DNA of 64,000 nucleotides from Sulfuritalea sp. (GTDB taxonomy: Bacteria; Pseudomonadota; Gammaproteobacteria; Burkholderiales; Rhodocyclaceae). The notes below the pieces were generated by a model that worked only from the letters and a program-made list of their open reading frames with translations, was not told where the DNA came from and made no database searches. The stretch is taken from NCBI GenBank assembly GCA_023700805.1, contig JAMPYF010000007.1, forward strand, positions 1-64,000, written 5' to 3'. The stretch's first letter is position 1. The number at the start of each line of letters is the position of its first letter. Below are positions 7,192 through 16,779 of this stretch, piece after piece. Made by a program: the position numbers and the translations under genes.

Positions 7192-10100
7192 TTGAATATC
7201 GACACCGGGCTGGGCGGATCTTGGCGACAGTGGGCCACGCGCCTGCGGGCGAATCTGTGGCCGCAAGCTGCGTCCGACGAGGAGTCTCCGTTGCGCGCCC
7301 GCCTGTTCAGCGCCGATCAGATGGAACAGCATGGCAAGGTGCTCGCCGGCTCGCACCGGTTGGCTGCCGGCCGCGCACCGGACCAGCTCCTGGCGCGGCT
7401 GGCGGCCAACGAAAGCGTGCTGGTCGGCGTCAGCCAGCTGCTGACGGCGGCGGTGACGAAACGGCACCGGATCACGCCGGCGGGGGAATGGCTGCTCGAC
7501 AACTTCTATCTGATCGAGGAACAGATCCGCACGGCCCGCAAGCATCTGCCCAAGGGTTACAGCCTGGAACTGCCGCGCCTGGCGCAGGGCCCATCGGCCG
7601 GCCGGCCGCGGGTCTATGACATCGCGCTGGAAATCGTCGCCCATGGCGACGGCCACGTCGACGCGGAATGCCTCGGCCGCTTCGTCACCGCCTACCAGAC
7701 CGTGACCACCCTCGATCTGGGCGAGCTGTGGGCGATTCCGATCATGCTGCGCCTGGCCGTGATAGAAAACCTGCGGCGCGTCAGCGTGCGTATCGCCGCC
7801 AGCCTGAAGGAGCGCAATCTGGCCGCGCGCTGGGCCGACGAGATGACGGATACCGCCGCAAACGACGCCAAGAACCTGATCCTGGTGATCGGCGACATGG
7901 CCCGTTCGAAGCCGCCGATGAATTGCTCGTTCGTCGCCGAACTGGCCCGCCTGCTGCAGGGAAAGGGGCCGGCGCTGGCCTTGCCCCTGACCTGGATCGA
8001 ACAGCATCTGGCGGAATCCGGCCTGACCATCGAACAGCTGGTGCAGACCGAGAACCAGCTGCAGGCGTCGGGCCAGGTCTCGATCAGCAACAGCATCGGC
8101 AGCCTGCGGGTGCTGGGCGCGATCGACTGGCGCGACTTCGTCGAGAGCATGAGCGTGGTCGAGCGGACGCTGCGCGAGGACCCGCCGGGCGTTTACGGCA
8201 GCATGGATTTCGCCACGCGCGACCACTACCGTCACGCCACCGAACGGATCGCGCGGAAGAGCGGGCTGGCGGAGGAGCTGGTGGCCCGCGGCGCGCTGGC
8301 ACTGGCCGCCGCCGCCGATCCGGCCGCCGGAGGCGATGCGCGGGCGGCGCACGTCGGCTTCTACCTGATCGACCGGGGCCTGCCGCAACTCGAAGGCGCC
8401 ATCGGCGCGATCCCCTCGCGCCTGGGCGCCTTGCGGCGCACGGCAGGCCGCTTTCCGCTGCTGCTTTACCTGGGCGGCATCACCCTGATCGCGCTGCCCA
8501 TCGCCTGGGCGCTCGTGGCGCAGATGCTGCCTGCCGTGCAGCGCATCGCGCAGTTTGCCGCGCTGCCGGCCACGCTGTCGCTCTGCGTGACGCTGCCGCT
8601 GACTGTGCTCGCCCTGCTGGCCGCGAGCCAGCTGGCGCTGGCGCTGGCGAACTGGCTTGCCACTCTCGTGGTGCAGCCGAAGCCGCTGCCGCGCATGGAT
8701 TTTTCCGGAGGCATTCCGGCAGCATCGCGCACCCTGGTGGTGGTGCCGACCATGCTCACCAGCAAGTCGAACATCGAGGATCTGATCGAGGCGCTGGAGG
8801 TCAGATTCCTCGCGAATCGCGACGAGCGCCTCCACTTCGGCCTGTTGACGGATTTTGCCGACGCCCGCCAGGAAACCCTGCCTGAAGATGAGGCCCTGCT
8901 GCAACAGGCGCGGGCCGGCATCCTCGAACTCAACGAGAAATATGTCGGTGCCGGCCTGCGGACTCGGGACGACATTTTCCATCTCTTCCATCGCCGGCGC
9001 TGCTGGAATCCCGTCGAGAGGCTCTGGATGGGCTATGAGCGCAAGCGCGGCAAGCTGGCGGCCCTCAATGCGCTGCTGCGCGGCGGCGCCGGCGGCCAGT
9101 GCGAGGGCGCCGCGGACGCGTTTTCGCTGGTCGTCGGCGACACGGCGATTCTGGCCGGGGTCAAGTATGTGATCACCCTGGACACGGATACGACCCTGCC
9201 GCGCGATGCGGCGCGGCAATTCGTCGGCGCGATGGCGCATCCGCTGAATCGCCCCGCCTACGACGAGGAACAGGGACGGGTCTCCAGCGGCTACGGCATC
9301 CTGCAACCCAGCGTCGCGGTCAGCCTGCCGGGCACCAACCGCTCGCGCTATGCGCGCCTGAACGGCGGCGAGCCCGGCATCGATCCCTACACGCGCACCG
9401 TTTCGAATGTCTACCAGGACGTGTTCGGCGAAGGGTCCTTCATCGGCAAGGGCATTTACGACGTCGACGCCTTCGAGCAGGCACTGGGCGGGCGTTTTCC
9501 CGAGAACCGCGTGCTCAGCCACGATCTGATCGAGGGCTGCTACGCGCGTGCCGGCCTGTTGAGCGACGTGCAGCTCTACGAGGACACGCCCGTGCGCTAC
9601 AGCGCGGAGGTAAGTCGCCGCCACCGCTGGATACGCGGCGATTGGCAACTCGCGGGCTGGCTGCGGCGGCATGTTCCCGACCATAGCTCGGACTTGAAAG
9701 TTGGCGTTGGCGACACGGCGAGAAAGAACCCGCTGTCGCTGCTGTCGCAGTGGAAGCTGTTCGACAACCTGCGGCGCAGCCTGGTCCCCGCCGTGCTGAC
9801 CGTGCTGTTGCTGCTGGGCTGGATGCTGCTGCCGGCGGTCGGACTATGGACCTTGTCGGTGATCGGCATCCTGTTGATTCCCTCCGCCTGCGCCTCGATC
9901 GTGGAACTCTTGCGCAAGCCGGACGAGGTGCTGCTGCGCCAGCATCTGGCGGCTGTCGGCCGGTCGGCGGCACGGCGCCTGATGCAGTTCGCATTCGAGT
10001 TCGCCTGCCTGCCCTACGAGGCGTACTACAGCCTGGATGCCATCTTTCGCAGCGTCTGGCGCATGCTCGTCACGCAGCGGCGGCTGCTGGAATGGAATCC

Positions 10101-13100
10101 GTCGAGCGAGGCGGAGCGCGAGTCGGCCAGGGGCGATGGCCACAGTCTGGCCGGCGTGGTGCGGACGATGTGGGCGGCGCCGGCGCTGGCGCTGGCCACC
10201 GCAATCGAACTGGCGGCATGGGCGCCGGCGGCCTTGCCGGTGGCCGCGCCGATTCTGCTGCTCTGGTTCGCTTCCCCCGCCATCGCCTGGTGGCTGAGCC
10301 TGCCGCTGGCCCGCCGCCAAGCCAGCCTGAGCGTCGAGCAAACCCGCTTCCTGCGCGCGCTGTCGCGCCGCACCTGGGCCTTCTTCGACAACTTCGTCGG
10401 CGCCGAGGATCACTGGCTGCCGCCCGACAATTTCCAGGAATACCGGATTGCCGCGATTGCGCACCGCACCTCGCCGACCAACATCGGGCTGGCGCTGCTG
10501 GCCAATCTTGCCGCCTGCGACTTCGGCTACCTGGCGCCCGGACAACTACTGCTGCGCACCGCCAACAGCTTCGCCACCCTCGATCTGCTGGAACGACACC
10601 GCGGTCACTTCTTCAACTGGTACGACACCCAGACACTCCAGCCTCTGGCGCCGCGCTACATCTCGACGGTGGATAGCGGCAATCTTGCCGGCCATCTGCT
10701 GACCTTGCGCGCCGGCCTGCTGGCGCTGGCCGATGAACGGATATTGCCGGCGCGGCTGTTCGACGGCCTGCGCGACACGCTGGGAATCCTCGCGGATGCG
10801 GCGGACGGTCCGGGGGCCGGGCCGGTGGCGGTGTTTCAGAATGAGCTGGAGGCGGCCTCGCTGGCTCCGCCGCTGACGCTCGAAGCCGGGCACCGGCTGC
10901 TGGCGGCCTTGTCGAGCGCCGCCGTCGAACTGCGGCTGCAGATTGCCAAGGCATTCGCTGGCAGCGACGATCCGGTGCTGAAGGGCGAGGCCGACGAATG
11001 GGCGGCGGCGCTGGCGCGGCAGTGTCGCGAGGCGCTGGACGAGTTGAGCCTGCTTGCCCCCTGGCTCGCATCGGGTGGGTTGCCGACAGTGGCGAACCAG
11101 ACCGGCATTCCGACCCTGCGCGAACTGGCCGCGGCGGGCAGCGTCCCGGCGCGCGAGCGCATGGCGGCGCTCGACGCACTGGCGGCGCGGGCCTTCGAGT
11201 TCGCCCAGATGGAATATGACTTTCTGTTCGACCGGGCGCGGCAGTTGCTGACCATCGGCTACAACCTCGATGAGCGGCGGGTGGATGCCAGCTACTACGA
11301 CCTGCTGGCGTCCGAAGCGCGCCTGTGCTGCTTCGTCGGCATTGCCCAGGGGCAACTGCCGGTCGATAGCTGGTTCGCGCTGGGCCGCCTGCTGACCCGC
11401 GCCGGCGGCGAGCCGGTGCTGTTGTCGTGGAGCGGCTCGATGTTCGAGTACCTGATGCCCATGCTAGTGATGCCGACCTACGACAATACCCTGCTCGACC
11501 AGACCTGCAAGGCGGCCGTGGCCCGCCAGATCGAGTACGGACGCCAGCGCGGCGTGCCCTGGGGCATTTCGGAATCGGGCTACAACACCGTCGATGTGCA
11601 GCTCAACTATCAATACCGCGCCTTCGGCGTGCCGGGCCTGGGGCTCAAGCGCGGCCTGGCCGAGGATCTGGTGATTGCCCCCTATGCCTCGGTGCTGGCC
11701 CTGATGGTGGCCCCCGAGGAGGCCTGCCGCAACCTGCAGCGGCTCGCGGCCGAAGGATTCATGGGCAAGTTCGGCTTGCTCGAAGCCATCGACTACACCC
11801 CGGCACGGCAGCGGCGCCGGCAATCGAGCGCGACGGTGCGCTCCTTCATGGCGCACCACCAGGGCATGAGCCTGCTGGCGCTGGCCTATCTGCTGCTGGA
11901 CCGGCCGATGCAGCGGCGCTTCGAATCGGACCGGCTGTTCCAGGCCGTGATGCTGTTGCTGCAGGAACGGATTCCGAAGGCCACGGCGCTGTTCTCGCAC
12001 ATCGCGCAACTGGCCGATGCCAGCGCGTCGCCGATGGCCGCGGAGATGCCGATCCGGGTCTTCGACAGCGCCGACACGCCGATACCGGAAGTGCAACTGC
12101 TCTCCAACGGCCGCTATCATGTCATGGTGACCAATGCCGGCGGCGGCTACAGCCGCTGGAACGATCTGGCCGTGACGCGCTGGCGCGAGGACGGCACCTG
12201 CGACAACCGCGGCAGCTTCTGCTACATCCGCGACCGCGCCAGCGGCGAGTTCTGGTCGACCGCCCATCAGCCGACACTGAAGCGGGCGGATAGCTTCGAG
12301 GCGATCTTCTCCGAGGGCCGCGCCGAGTTTCGCCGGCGCGATGCCGTGGCCGACGGCGCTGGCGAGTTCGAGACCTATACCGAGATCGTGGTTTCGCCCG
12401 AGGACGACATCGAGCTGCGCCGGGTGCGCATCACCAATCGCTCGCGCCAGCGCCGGGTGATCGACGTCACGACTTATGCCGAAGTGGTGATCGCGCCGGC
12501 GGCGGCCGACGCCATGCATCCGGCCTTCAGCAATTTGTTCGTGCAGACCGAGATTATCGCCGAACGGCACGCCATCCTGTGCACGCGCCGGCCGCGCTCG
12601 GCCGGCGAAAAGGCGCCCTGGATGTTCCATCTGATGACGGTGCACGGGGCGGAGCCGGGCGAGGTGTCCTACGAGACCGATCGCCTGCGCTTCATCGGCC
12701 GCGGCCGCGACTGCGTCGCGCCGCTGGCCATGAGCCTGGGCCCGGCGCCGCTGTCGGGCGGCGCCGGTTCGGTGCTCGACCCGATCGTCGCCATCCGTCA
12801 TACGGTAACGCTCGATCCGGACCAGGTGGTGACGATCAACCGCGTGTCGGGCATCGGCGAGACGCGCGCCAGGGCGCTGGCGCTGGTCGACAAATACCAG
12901 GACCGGCATCTCGCCGACCGCGTCTTCGATCTGACCTGGACCCACAGCCAGGTGGTGCTGCGCCAGCTCAATGCCACCGAGGCCGATGCGCAACTGTACG
13001 CGCGCCTGGCCAGTTCGGTGATCCACGTCAACGCCGGGCTGCGCGCCGAGGCCGCGCTGCTGATCCGCAATCGCCGCGGCCAGTCCGGGCTTTGGGGCTA

Positions 13101-16002
13101 TGCGATTTCCGGCGATCTGCCTATCGTGCTGCTGCAGATCGGCGACTTCGCCAATCTCGATCTGGTGCGCCAGCTCGTGCAGGCCCATGCCTACTGGCGC
13201 CTCAAGGGCCTGACGGTGGACCTGGTGATCTGGAACGAGGAGCACGCCGGTTACCGGCAACGCCTGCAGGAACAGATCATCGGACTGATCGCCTCGGGCA
13301 TCGAGGCCAGCGTGATCGACCGGCCCGGCGGCATCTTCGTGCGGCCGGTGGAGCAGATCTCCAGCGAGGACAGGCTGCTGTTCCATTCGGTGGCCCGCGT
13401 CGTCCTCAGCGACACGCGCGGCACCCTGGCGGAACAGCTCGACCAGCGCCGCCCGGCGGAAGCGCGGCCGCCGCTGCTCAAGCGCGGCCGCGCGCAGCGC
13501 GCCGAGTTACCGTCCGCCGCCGCGCCGCCGCGCCAGGATCTGATCCTGTGCAACGGCCTCGGCGGATTCACCGCCGACGGGCGCGAGTACGTGATTACGC
13601 TGGGGCCGGGGCAAACCACGCCGGCGCCATGGTCGAACGTGCTGGCCAACCCGCAGTTCGGCAGCGTGGTTTCGGAAAGCGGCGTGGCCTACACCTGGAG
13701 CGAGAACGCCCACGAATTCCGCCTCTCGCCCTGGCACAACGATCCGGTCAGCGACGCCGGCGGCGAGGCCATCTACCTGCGCGACGAAGACAGCGGCGAG
13801 GTCTGGTCGCCGACGCCGCTGCCGGCCGGCGCCGGCCTGTCGCACGTGATCCGCCACGGCTTCGGCTACAGCGTATTCGAGACCCAGGCGGCGGGCATCC
13901 GCACGGAACTCTGGGTTTACGTGGCGATGGACGCGGCCGTGAAGTTTTCGGTCCTGAAGGTACGCAACGAATCCGGGCGCGCGCGGAAACTCTCGGCCAC
14001 CGGCTACGTCGAGTGGGTGCTGGGCGATCTGCGCGCCAAAACGGCGATGCACGTGAGTACCGAAGTCGCCGCCCAGAGCGGTGCGCTGTACGCGCGCAAC
14101 CCGTACCACACGGAGTTCGCCGAATGGGTGGCGTTCTTCGATGTCGACGAGCGCCAGCGCAGCGTCACTGGTGACCGCGTAGAATTCCTCGGCCGCAACG
14201 GCACGCTGGGCGACCCCGCCGCGATGAAGCGTGCGCGCCTGTCCGGCAAGGTCGGCGCCGGGCTCGATCCCTGCGGCGCGATCCAGGCGGGCTTCGACCT
14301 GGCCGACGGGCAGGAGCGCGAGATCGTGTTCCGCCTCGGCGTCGGCCGCAATGCCGACGAGGCCGCGCAACTGGTGCAGCGCTGCCGCGGCAGCACTGCC
14401 GCGCGCTCTGCGCTGGAGGCGGTGTGGCGCTACTGGAATCGCACGCTGGGCGCCGTGCAGGTGGAAACGCCCGACCCCGCGCTCAACGTGCTGGCCAACG
14501 GCTGGCTGCTGTACCAGACCCTGGCCTGCCGGGTCTGGGCCCGCAGCGGCTATTACCAGTCGGGCGGCGCTTACGGCTTCCGCGACCAGTTGCAGGACAT
14601 GATGGCCTTGATCCATACCGAGCCCGCACTGGTGCGCGAACACCTGCTGCTGTGCGCCAGCCGGCAGTTCGCGGAAGGCGACGTGCAGCACTGGTGGCAC
14701 CCGCCGGCGGGCCGCGGCGTGCGCACCCATTGTTCGGACGACTATCTGTGGCTGCCGCTGGCGGTGTGCCGCTATGTCACGGGCATCGGCGACAGCGGCG
14801 TGCTGGATGTCGCCGTGGCCTTTCTCGAAGGCCGCCCGGTGAACGCGGAGGACGATTCCTACTATGACCTGCCGGGTCGCTCCGGCGAGACCGCCAGTCT
14901 CTACCAGCACTGCGTGCGGGCCATCCGCCACGGACTGCGCTTCGGCAGCCACGGCCTGCCCCTGATCGGCTCCGGCGACTGGAACGACGGCATGAATCTG
15001 GTCGGCATGCAAGGCAAGGGCGAAAGCGTCTGGCTCGGCTTCTTCCTCTGCGAGGTGCTGCGCCAGTTCGCGCCGCTGGCGCTGGCGCACGGCGATGCGG
15101 GTTTCGCCGAGCTCTGCCGGGAGGAGGGCGCACGCCTGCGCCGCGACATCGAGCAACATGCCTGGGACGGCGACTGGTACCGCCGCGCCTATTTCGACGA
15201 CGGCACGCCGCTGGGCACGGCCGGCAACACGGAATGCCGGATCGATTCGATCTCGCAGAGCTGGTCGGTGCTGTCCGCCACGGGCGAGGCCGGCGGCAGG
15301 GACGGCGTCGGCAACGCGCGTTCGCGCCTGGCCATGCAGGCGGTCGATGCGCATCTGGTGCGCCGCGACGCCGGCCTGGTGCAACTGCTCGATCCGCCCT
15401 TCGACAACAAATCGGCGATGGATCCGGGTTACATCCGCGGCTATGTGCCGGGGGTCAGGGAGAACGGCGGGCAATACACCCATGCCGCGATCTGGGCCGC
15501 GATGGCCTTCGCCGCCCTGGGCGAGCGCGAGCGCGCCTGGGACCTGATGCGCATGATCAATCCGGTGAACCACGCGCTGTCGGCCGAGGCTGCTGCCGTC
15601 TATAAGGTGGAGCCCTATGTCGTTGCCGCCGACGTCTATGCCGTCGAGCCGCACGTCGGCCGCGGCGGCTGGAGCTGGTACACCGGATCGGCCGGCTGGA
15701 TGTACCGCCTGATGCTGGAATCGCTGCTGGGCCTGAGCCTGGTCGGCGACAGGCTGCACCTTGCGCCCTGCCTGCCGGCGGACTGGCAGGCGTTCAAGAT
15801 CCACTACCGCTATCGGGAGACGGCGTACCACATCGCCGTCGCGCAGGCTGGCGACGACGGCAGCGATGGCGGCCGCAGCGGCGTGGCAAGCGTGCTGGTC
15901 GATGGCGCCCTGCAGGCCGACAAGACGATCCCGCTGGTCGACGACCGGCGCGATCACGAGGTGGCGGTCACGCTCGGTGCCGGCCAGCCGGGCCATCCAT
16001 AG
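7192..16002 (+). CDS. ndvB: Cyclic beta-1,2-glucan synthase (NdvB type)
   Basis: A single 2936-residue frame with the full NdvB architecture. There are membrane helices near 420-445 and 460-500. A GT84 glycosyltransferase follows, with the DTDT metal motif near 664 and RRHRWIRGDWQ near 808-817. More helices lie at 863-902 and 997-1040, with a glucoamylase-like domain around 1550 (MAHHQGMSLLA). Two GH94-type regions end in the phosphorylase barrel, with GSGDWNDGMNLVG near 2594. It polymerises UDP-glucose into periplasmic cyclic glucan and trims chain length by phosphorolysis. The first codon is TTG with only a weak ribosome site. The enzyme is best known from Rhizobiales; occurrence in betaproteobacteria suggests osmoadaptation. 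Confidence 0.93.
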   Translation: MNIDTGLGGSWRQWATRLRANLWPQAASDEESPLRARLFSADQMEQHGKVLAGSHRLAAGRAPDQLLARLAANESVLVGVSQLLTAAVTKRHRITPAGEWLLDNFYLIEEQIRTARKHLPKGYSLELPRLAQGPSAGRPRVYDIALEIVAHGDGHVDAECLGRFVTAYQTVTTLDLGELWAIPIMLRLAVIENLRRVSVRIAASLKERNLAARWADEMTDTAANDAKNLILVIGDMARSKPPMNCSFVAELARLLQGKGPALALPLTWIEQHLAESGLTIEQLVQTENQLQASGQVSISNSIGSLRVLGAIDWRDFVESMSVVERTLREDPPGVYGSMDFATRDHYRHATERIARKSGLAEELVARGALALAAAADPAAGGDARAAHVGFYLIDRGLPQLEGAIGAIPSRLGALRRTAGRFPLLLYLGGITLIALPIAWALVAQMLPAVQRIAQFAALPATLSLCVTLPLTVLALLAASQLALALANWLATLVVQPKPLPRMDFSGGIPAASRTLVVVPTMLTSKSNIEDLIEALEVRFLANRDERLHFGLLTDFADARQETLPEDEALLQQARAGILELNEKYVGAGLRTRDDIFHLFHRRRCWNPVERLWMGYERKRGKLAALNALLRGGAGGQCEGAADAFSLVVGDTAILAGVKYVITLDTDTTLPRDAARQFVGAMAHPLNRPAYDEEQGRVSSGYGILQPSVAVSLPGTNRSRYARLNGGEPGIDPYTRTVSNVYQDVFGEGSFIGKGIYDVDAFEQALGGRFPENRVLSHDLIEGCYARAGLLSDVQLYEDTPVRYSAEVSRRHRWIRGDWQLAGWLRRHVPDHSSDLKVGVGDTARKNPLSLLSQWKLFDNLRRSLVPAVLTVLLLLGWMLLPAVGLWTLSVIGILLIPSACASIVELLRKPDEVLLRQHLAAVGRSAARRLMQFAFEFACLPYEAYYSLDAIFRSVWRMLVTQRRLLEWNPSSEAERESARGDGHSLAGVVRTMWAAPALALATAIELAAWAPAALPVAAPILLLWFASPAIAWWLSLPLARRQASLSVEQTRFLRALSRRTWAFFDNFVGAEDHWLPPDNFQEYRIAAIAHRTSPTNIGLALLANLAACDFGYLAPGQLLLRTANSFATLDLLERHRGHFFNWYDTQTLQPLAPRYISTVDSGNLAGHLLTLRAGLLALADERILPARLFDGLRDTLGILADAADGPGAGPVAVFQNELEAASLAPPLTLEAGHRLLAALSSAAVELRLQIAKAFAGSDDPVLKGEADEWAAALARQCREALDELSLLAPWLASGGLPTVANQTGIPTLRELAAAGSVPARERMAALDALAARAFEFAQMEYDFLFDRARQLLTIGYNLDERRVDASYYDLLASEARLCCFVGIAQGQLPVDSWFALGRLLTRAGGEPVLLSWSGSMFEYLMPMLVMPTYDNTLLDQTCKAAVARQIEYGRQRGVPWGISESGYNTVDVQLNYQYRAFGVPGLGLKRGLAEDLVIAPYASVLALMVAPEEACRNLQRLAAEGFMGKFGLLEAIDYTPARQRRRQSSATVRSFMAHHQGMSLLALAYLLLDRPMQRRFESDRLFQAVMLLLQERIPKATALFSHIAQLADASASPMAAEMPIRVFDSADTPIPEVQLLSNGRYHVMVTNAGGGYSRWNDLAVTRWREDGTCDNRGSFCYIRDRASGEFWSTAHQPTLKRADSFEAIFSEGRAEFRRRDAVADGAGEFETYTEIVVSPEDDIELRRVRITNRSRQRRVIDVTTYAEVVIAPAAADAMHPAFSNLFVQTEIIAERHAILCTRRPRSAGEKAPWMFHLMTVHGAEPGEVSYETDRLRFIGRGRDCVAPLAMSLGPAPLSGGAGSVLDPIVAIRHTVTLDPDQVVTINRVSGIGETRARALALVDKYQDRHLADRVFDLTWTHSQVVLRQLNATEADAQLYARLASSVIHVNAGLRAEAALLIRNRRGQSGLWGYAISGDLPIVLLQIGDFANLDLVRQLVQAHAYWRLKGLTVDLVIWNEEHAGYRQRLQEQIIGLIASGIEASVIDRPGGIFVRPVEQISSEDRLLFHSVARVVLSDTRGTLAEQLDQRRPAEARPPLLKRGRAQRAELPSAAAPPRQDLILCNGLGGFTADGREYVITLGPGQTTPAPWSNVLANPQFGSVVSESGVAYTWSENAHEFRLSPWHNDPVSDAGGEAIYLRDEDSGEVWSPTPLPAGAGLSHVIRHGFGYSVFETQAAGIRTELWVYVAMDAAVKFSVLKVRNESGRARKLSATGYVEWVLGDLRAKTAMHVSTEVAAQSGALYARNPYHTEFAEWVAFFDVDERQRSVTGDRVEFLGRNGTLGDPAAMKRARLSGKVGAGLDPCGAIQAGFDLADGQEREIVFRLGVGRNADEAAQLVQRCRGSTAARSALEAVWRYWNRTLGAVQVETPDPALNVLANGWLLYQTLACRVWARSGYYQSGGAYGFRDQLQDMMALIHTEPALVREHLLLCASRQFAEGDVQHWWHPPAGRGVRTHCSDDYLWLPLAVCRYVTGIGDSGVLDVAVAFLEGRPVNAEDDSYYDLPGRSGETASLYQHCVRAIRHGLRFGSHGLPLIGSGDWNDGMNLVGMQGKGESVWLGFFLCEVLRQFAPLALAHGDAGFAELCREEGARLRRDIEQHAWDGDWYRRAYFDDGTPLGTAGNTECRIDSISQSWSVLSATGEAGGRDGVGNARSRLAMQAVDAHLVRRDAGLVQLLDPPFDNKSAMDPGYIRGYVPGVRENGGQYTHAAIWAAMAFAALGERERAWDLMRMINPVNHALSAEAAAVYKVEPYVVAADVYAVEPHVGRGGWSWYTGSAGWMYRLMLESLLGLSLVGDRLHLAPCLPADWQAFKIHYRYRETAYHIAVAQAGDDGSDGGRSGVASVLVDGALQADKTIPLVDDRRDHEVAVTLGAGQPGHP
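9697..9720 (-). repeat. Dispersed 24-bp word, copy 2
   Basis: On the minus strand: CGCCGT, GT, CG, then CCAACGCCAACT and TT; one mismatch (A for G) to the core. It lies inside the glucan synthase gene, where it encodes part of LKVGVGDTA. Confidence 0.65.
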
Positions 16003-16042
16003 CCTGAAAAGCCAGTCCTGCCAGGGGCTTGCAGGAGGCGTC

Positions 16043-16070
16043 TTGACTTTGCTCGCGCCGTGCTTATACT
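16043..16070 (+). promoter_or_regulatory. Sigma70-type promoter of tRNA-Val
   Basis: TTGACT (16043-16048) and TATACT (16065-16070) are 16 bases apart and end 14 bases before the mature tRNA, so transcription should begin just upstream of it. This is the cleanest promoter in the window. Confidence 0.75.
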
Positions 16071-16084
16071 GCGCGCTCTTCAGT

Positions 16085-16161
16085 AGGCGCGTAGCTCAGC
16101 TGGTTAGAGCACCACCTTGACATGGTGGGGGTCGTTGGTTCGAGTCCAATCGCGCCTACCA
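16085..16161 (+). tRNA. tRNA-Val (anticodon GAC)
   Basis: The 77-base cloverleaf has acceptor arm AGGCGCG/CGCGCCT, a D-loop with AGCTGGTTA, anticodon GAC at 16119-16121 between CCACC and GGTGG, a T-arm with GGTTCGAGTCC, and an encoded CCA end. It decodes GUC and GUU. Confidence 0.96.
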
Positions 16162-16197
16162 GGATTCCGCAGGAAATCAGGTAGTACATGTCACGAC

Positions 16198-16221
16198 AAA
16201 GCCACCGCGAGGTGGCTTTTT
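16198..16221 (+). terminator. Rho-independent terminator after tRNA-Val
   Basis: GCCACC (16201-16206) pairs with GGTGGC (16211-16216) around a GCGA loop, followed by five T. It separates the tRNA from the convergent hemerythrin gene. Confidence 0.85.
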
Positions 16222-16259
16222 CCGTTGTGCCGCTGGAATGGACGGCGCGCGCGCCGAAT

Positions 16260-16640
16260 TCAGGGTTTGAGATAGGGCACGTAGGCCATGTCGGTCGTGG
16301 CGATGTGCTGGACCAGCCAATCGCGCAGGAATTGCACCGTTTCCTCCGAGATGTCCTGGTCGATCGAGCGGATCTGGAGTTCTTCCAGCCTGTGGCGGAA
16401 CTCGGCGTGCGCTGCCATGTGCTCGGCCAGCTTCGGATATGCGGCCGACTCCATCAGGGCTTCCTCGGCCGCGAAGTGGTCCCGGATATAGTGTTTGAGC
16501 CGGGTAATCGCGTAAACGCCGAACAGCGTGCGCTGATCGGCGCTGGCGCGTTCCAGCTCGGCAAGCCACTGGAAAATCATCCTGTGGTGCTCGTCGATCA
16601 GCGGCACGCCGGTGCTGAGGGCAGGGGTCCAGTTTGTCAT
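16260..16640 (-). CDS. Bacteriohemerythrin
   Basis: This 126-residue protein has the diiron hemerythrin ligand series: IDEHHRMIF, HYIRDHFAAEE (HxxxE), EHMAAHAEF (HxxxH) and QHIATTD (HxxxxD). The four-helix fold reversibly binds oxygen at a carboxylate-bridged diiron site. Single-domain forms are cytoplasmic and thought to store, deliver or sense oxygen in microaerophiles and denitrifiers. The gene is monocistronic and convergent with tRNA-Val. No sensor domain is fused to it. Confidence 0.92.
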   Translation of the reverse strand: MTNWTPALSTGVPLIDEHHRMIFQWLAELERASADQRTLFGVYAITRLKHYIRDHFAAEEALMESAAYPKLAEHMAAHAEFRHRLEELQIRSIDQDISEETVQFLRDWLVQHIATTDMAYVPYLKP

Positions 16641-16779
16641 GAATGCATGGTAGCAGTTGGCAGCATGGCCGTGAGCATGTCATGAAGCATTTCAGAATCC
16701 TCAAACCCGGCGGCCCTGGCTTGGTCCGGCGCCGGAAGTGCATACTTGGCATGCTTGCAGACCCGCGAGGAGATGAAAA

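Noticed and set aside
6424-9684. Very long minus-strand open frame opposite the AI-2E and glucan synthase genes
   Set aside because: It is antisense to well-supported proteins and its product is low-complexity Arg/Gln/His/Asp-rich with no recognisable domain; typical of GC-rich shadow frames. The same holds for the frames at 13507-15996 (-), 30115-33582 (-) and 41468-43459 (+).
16400-16600. Hemerythrin as part of a chemotaxis receptor
   Set aside because: The protein is a single 126-residue domain with no membrane or signalling region.
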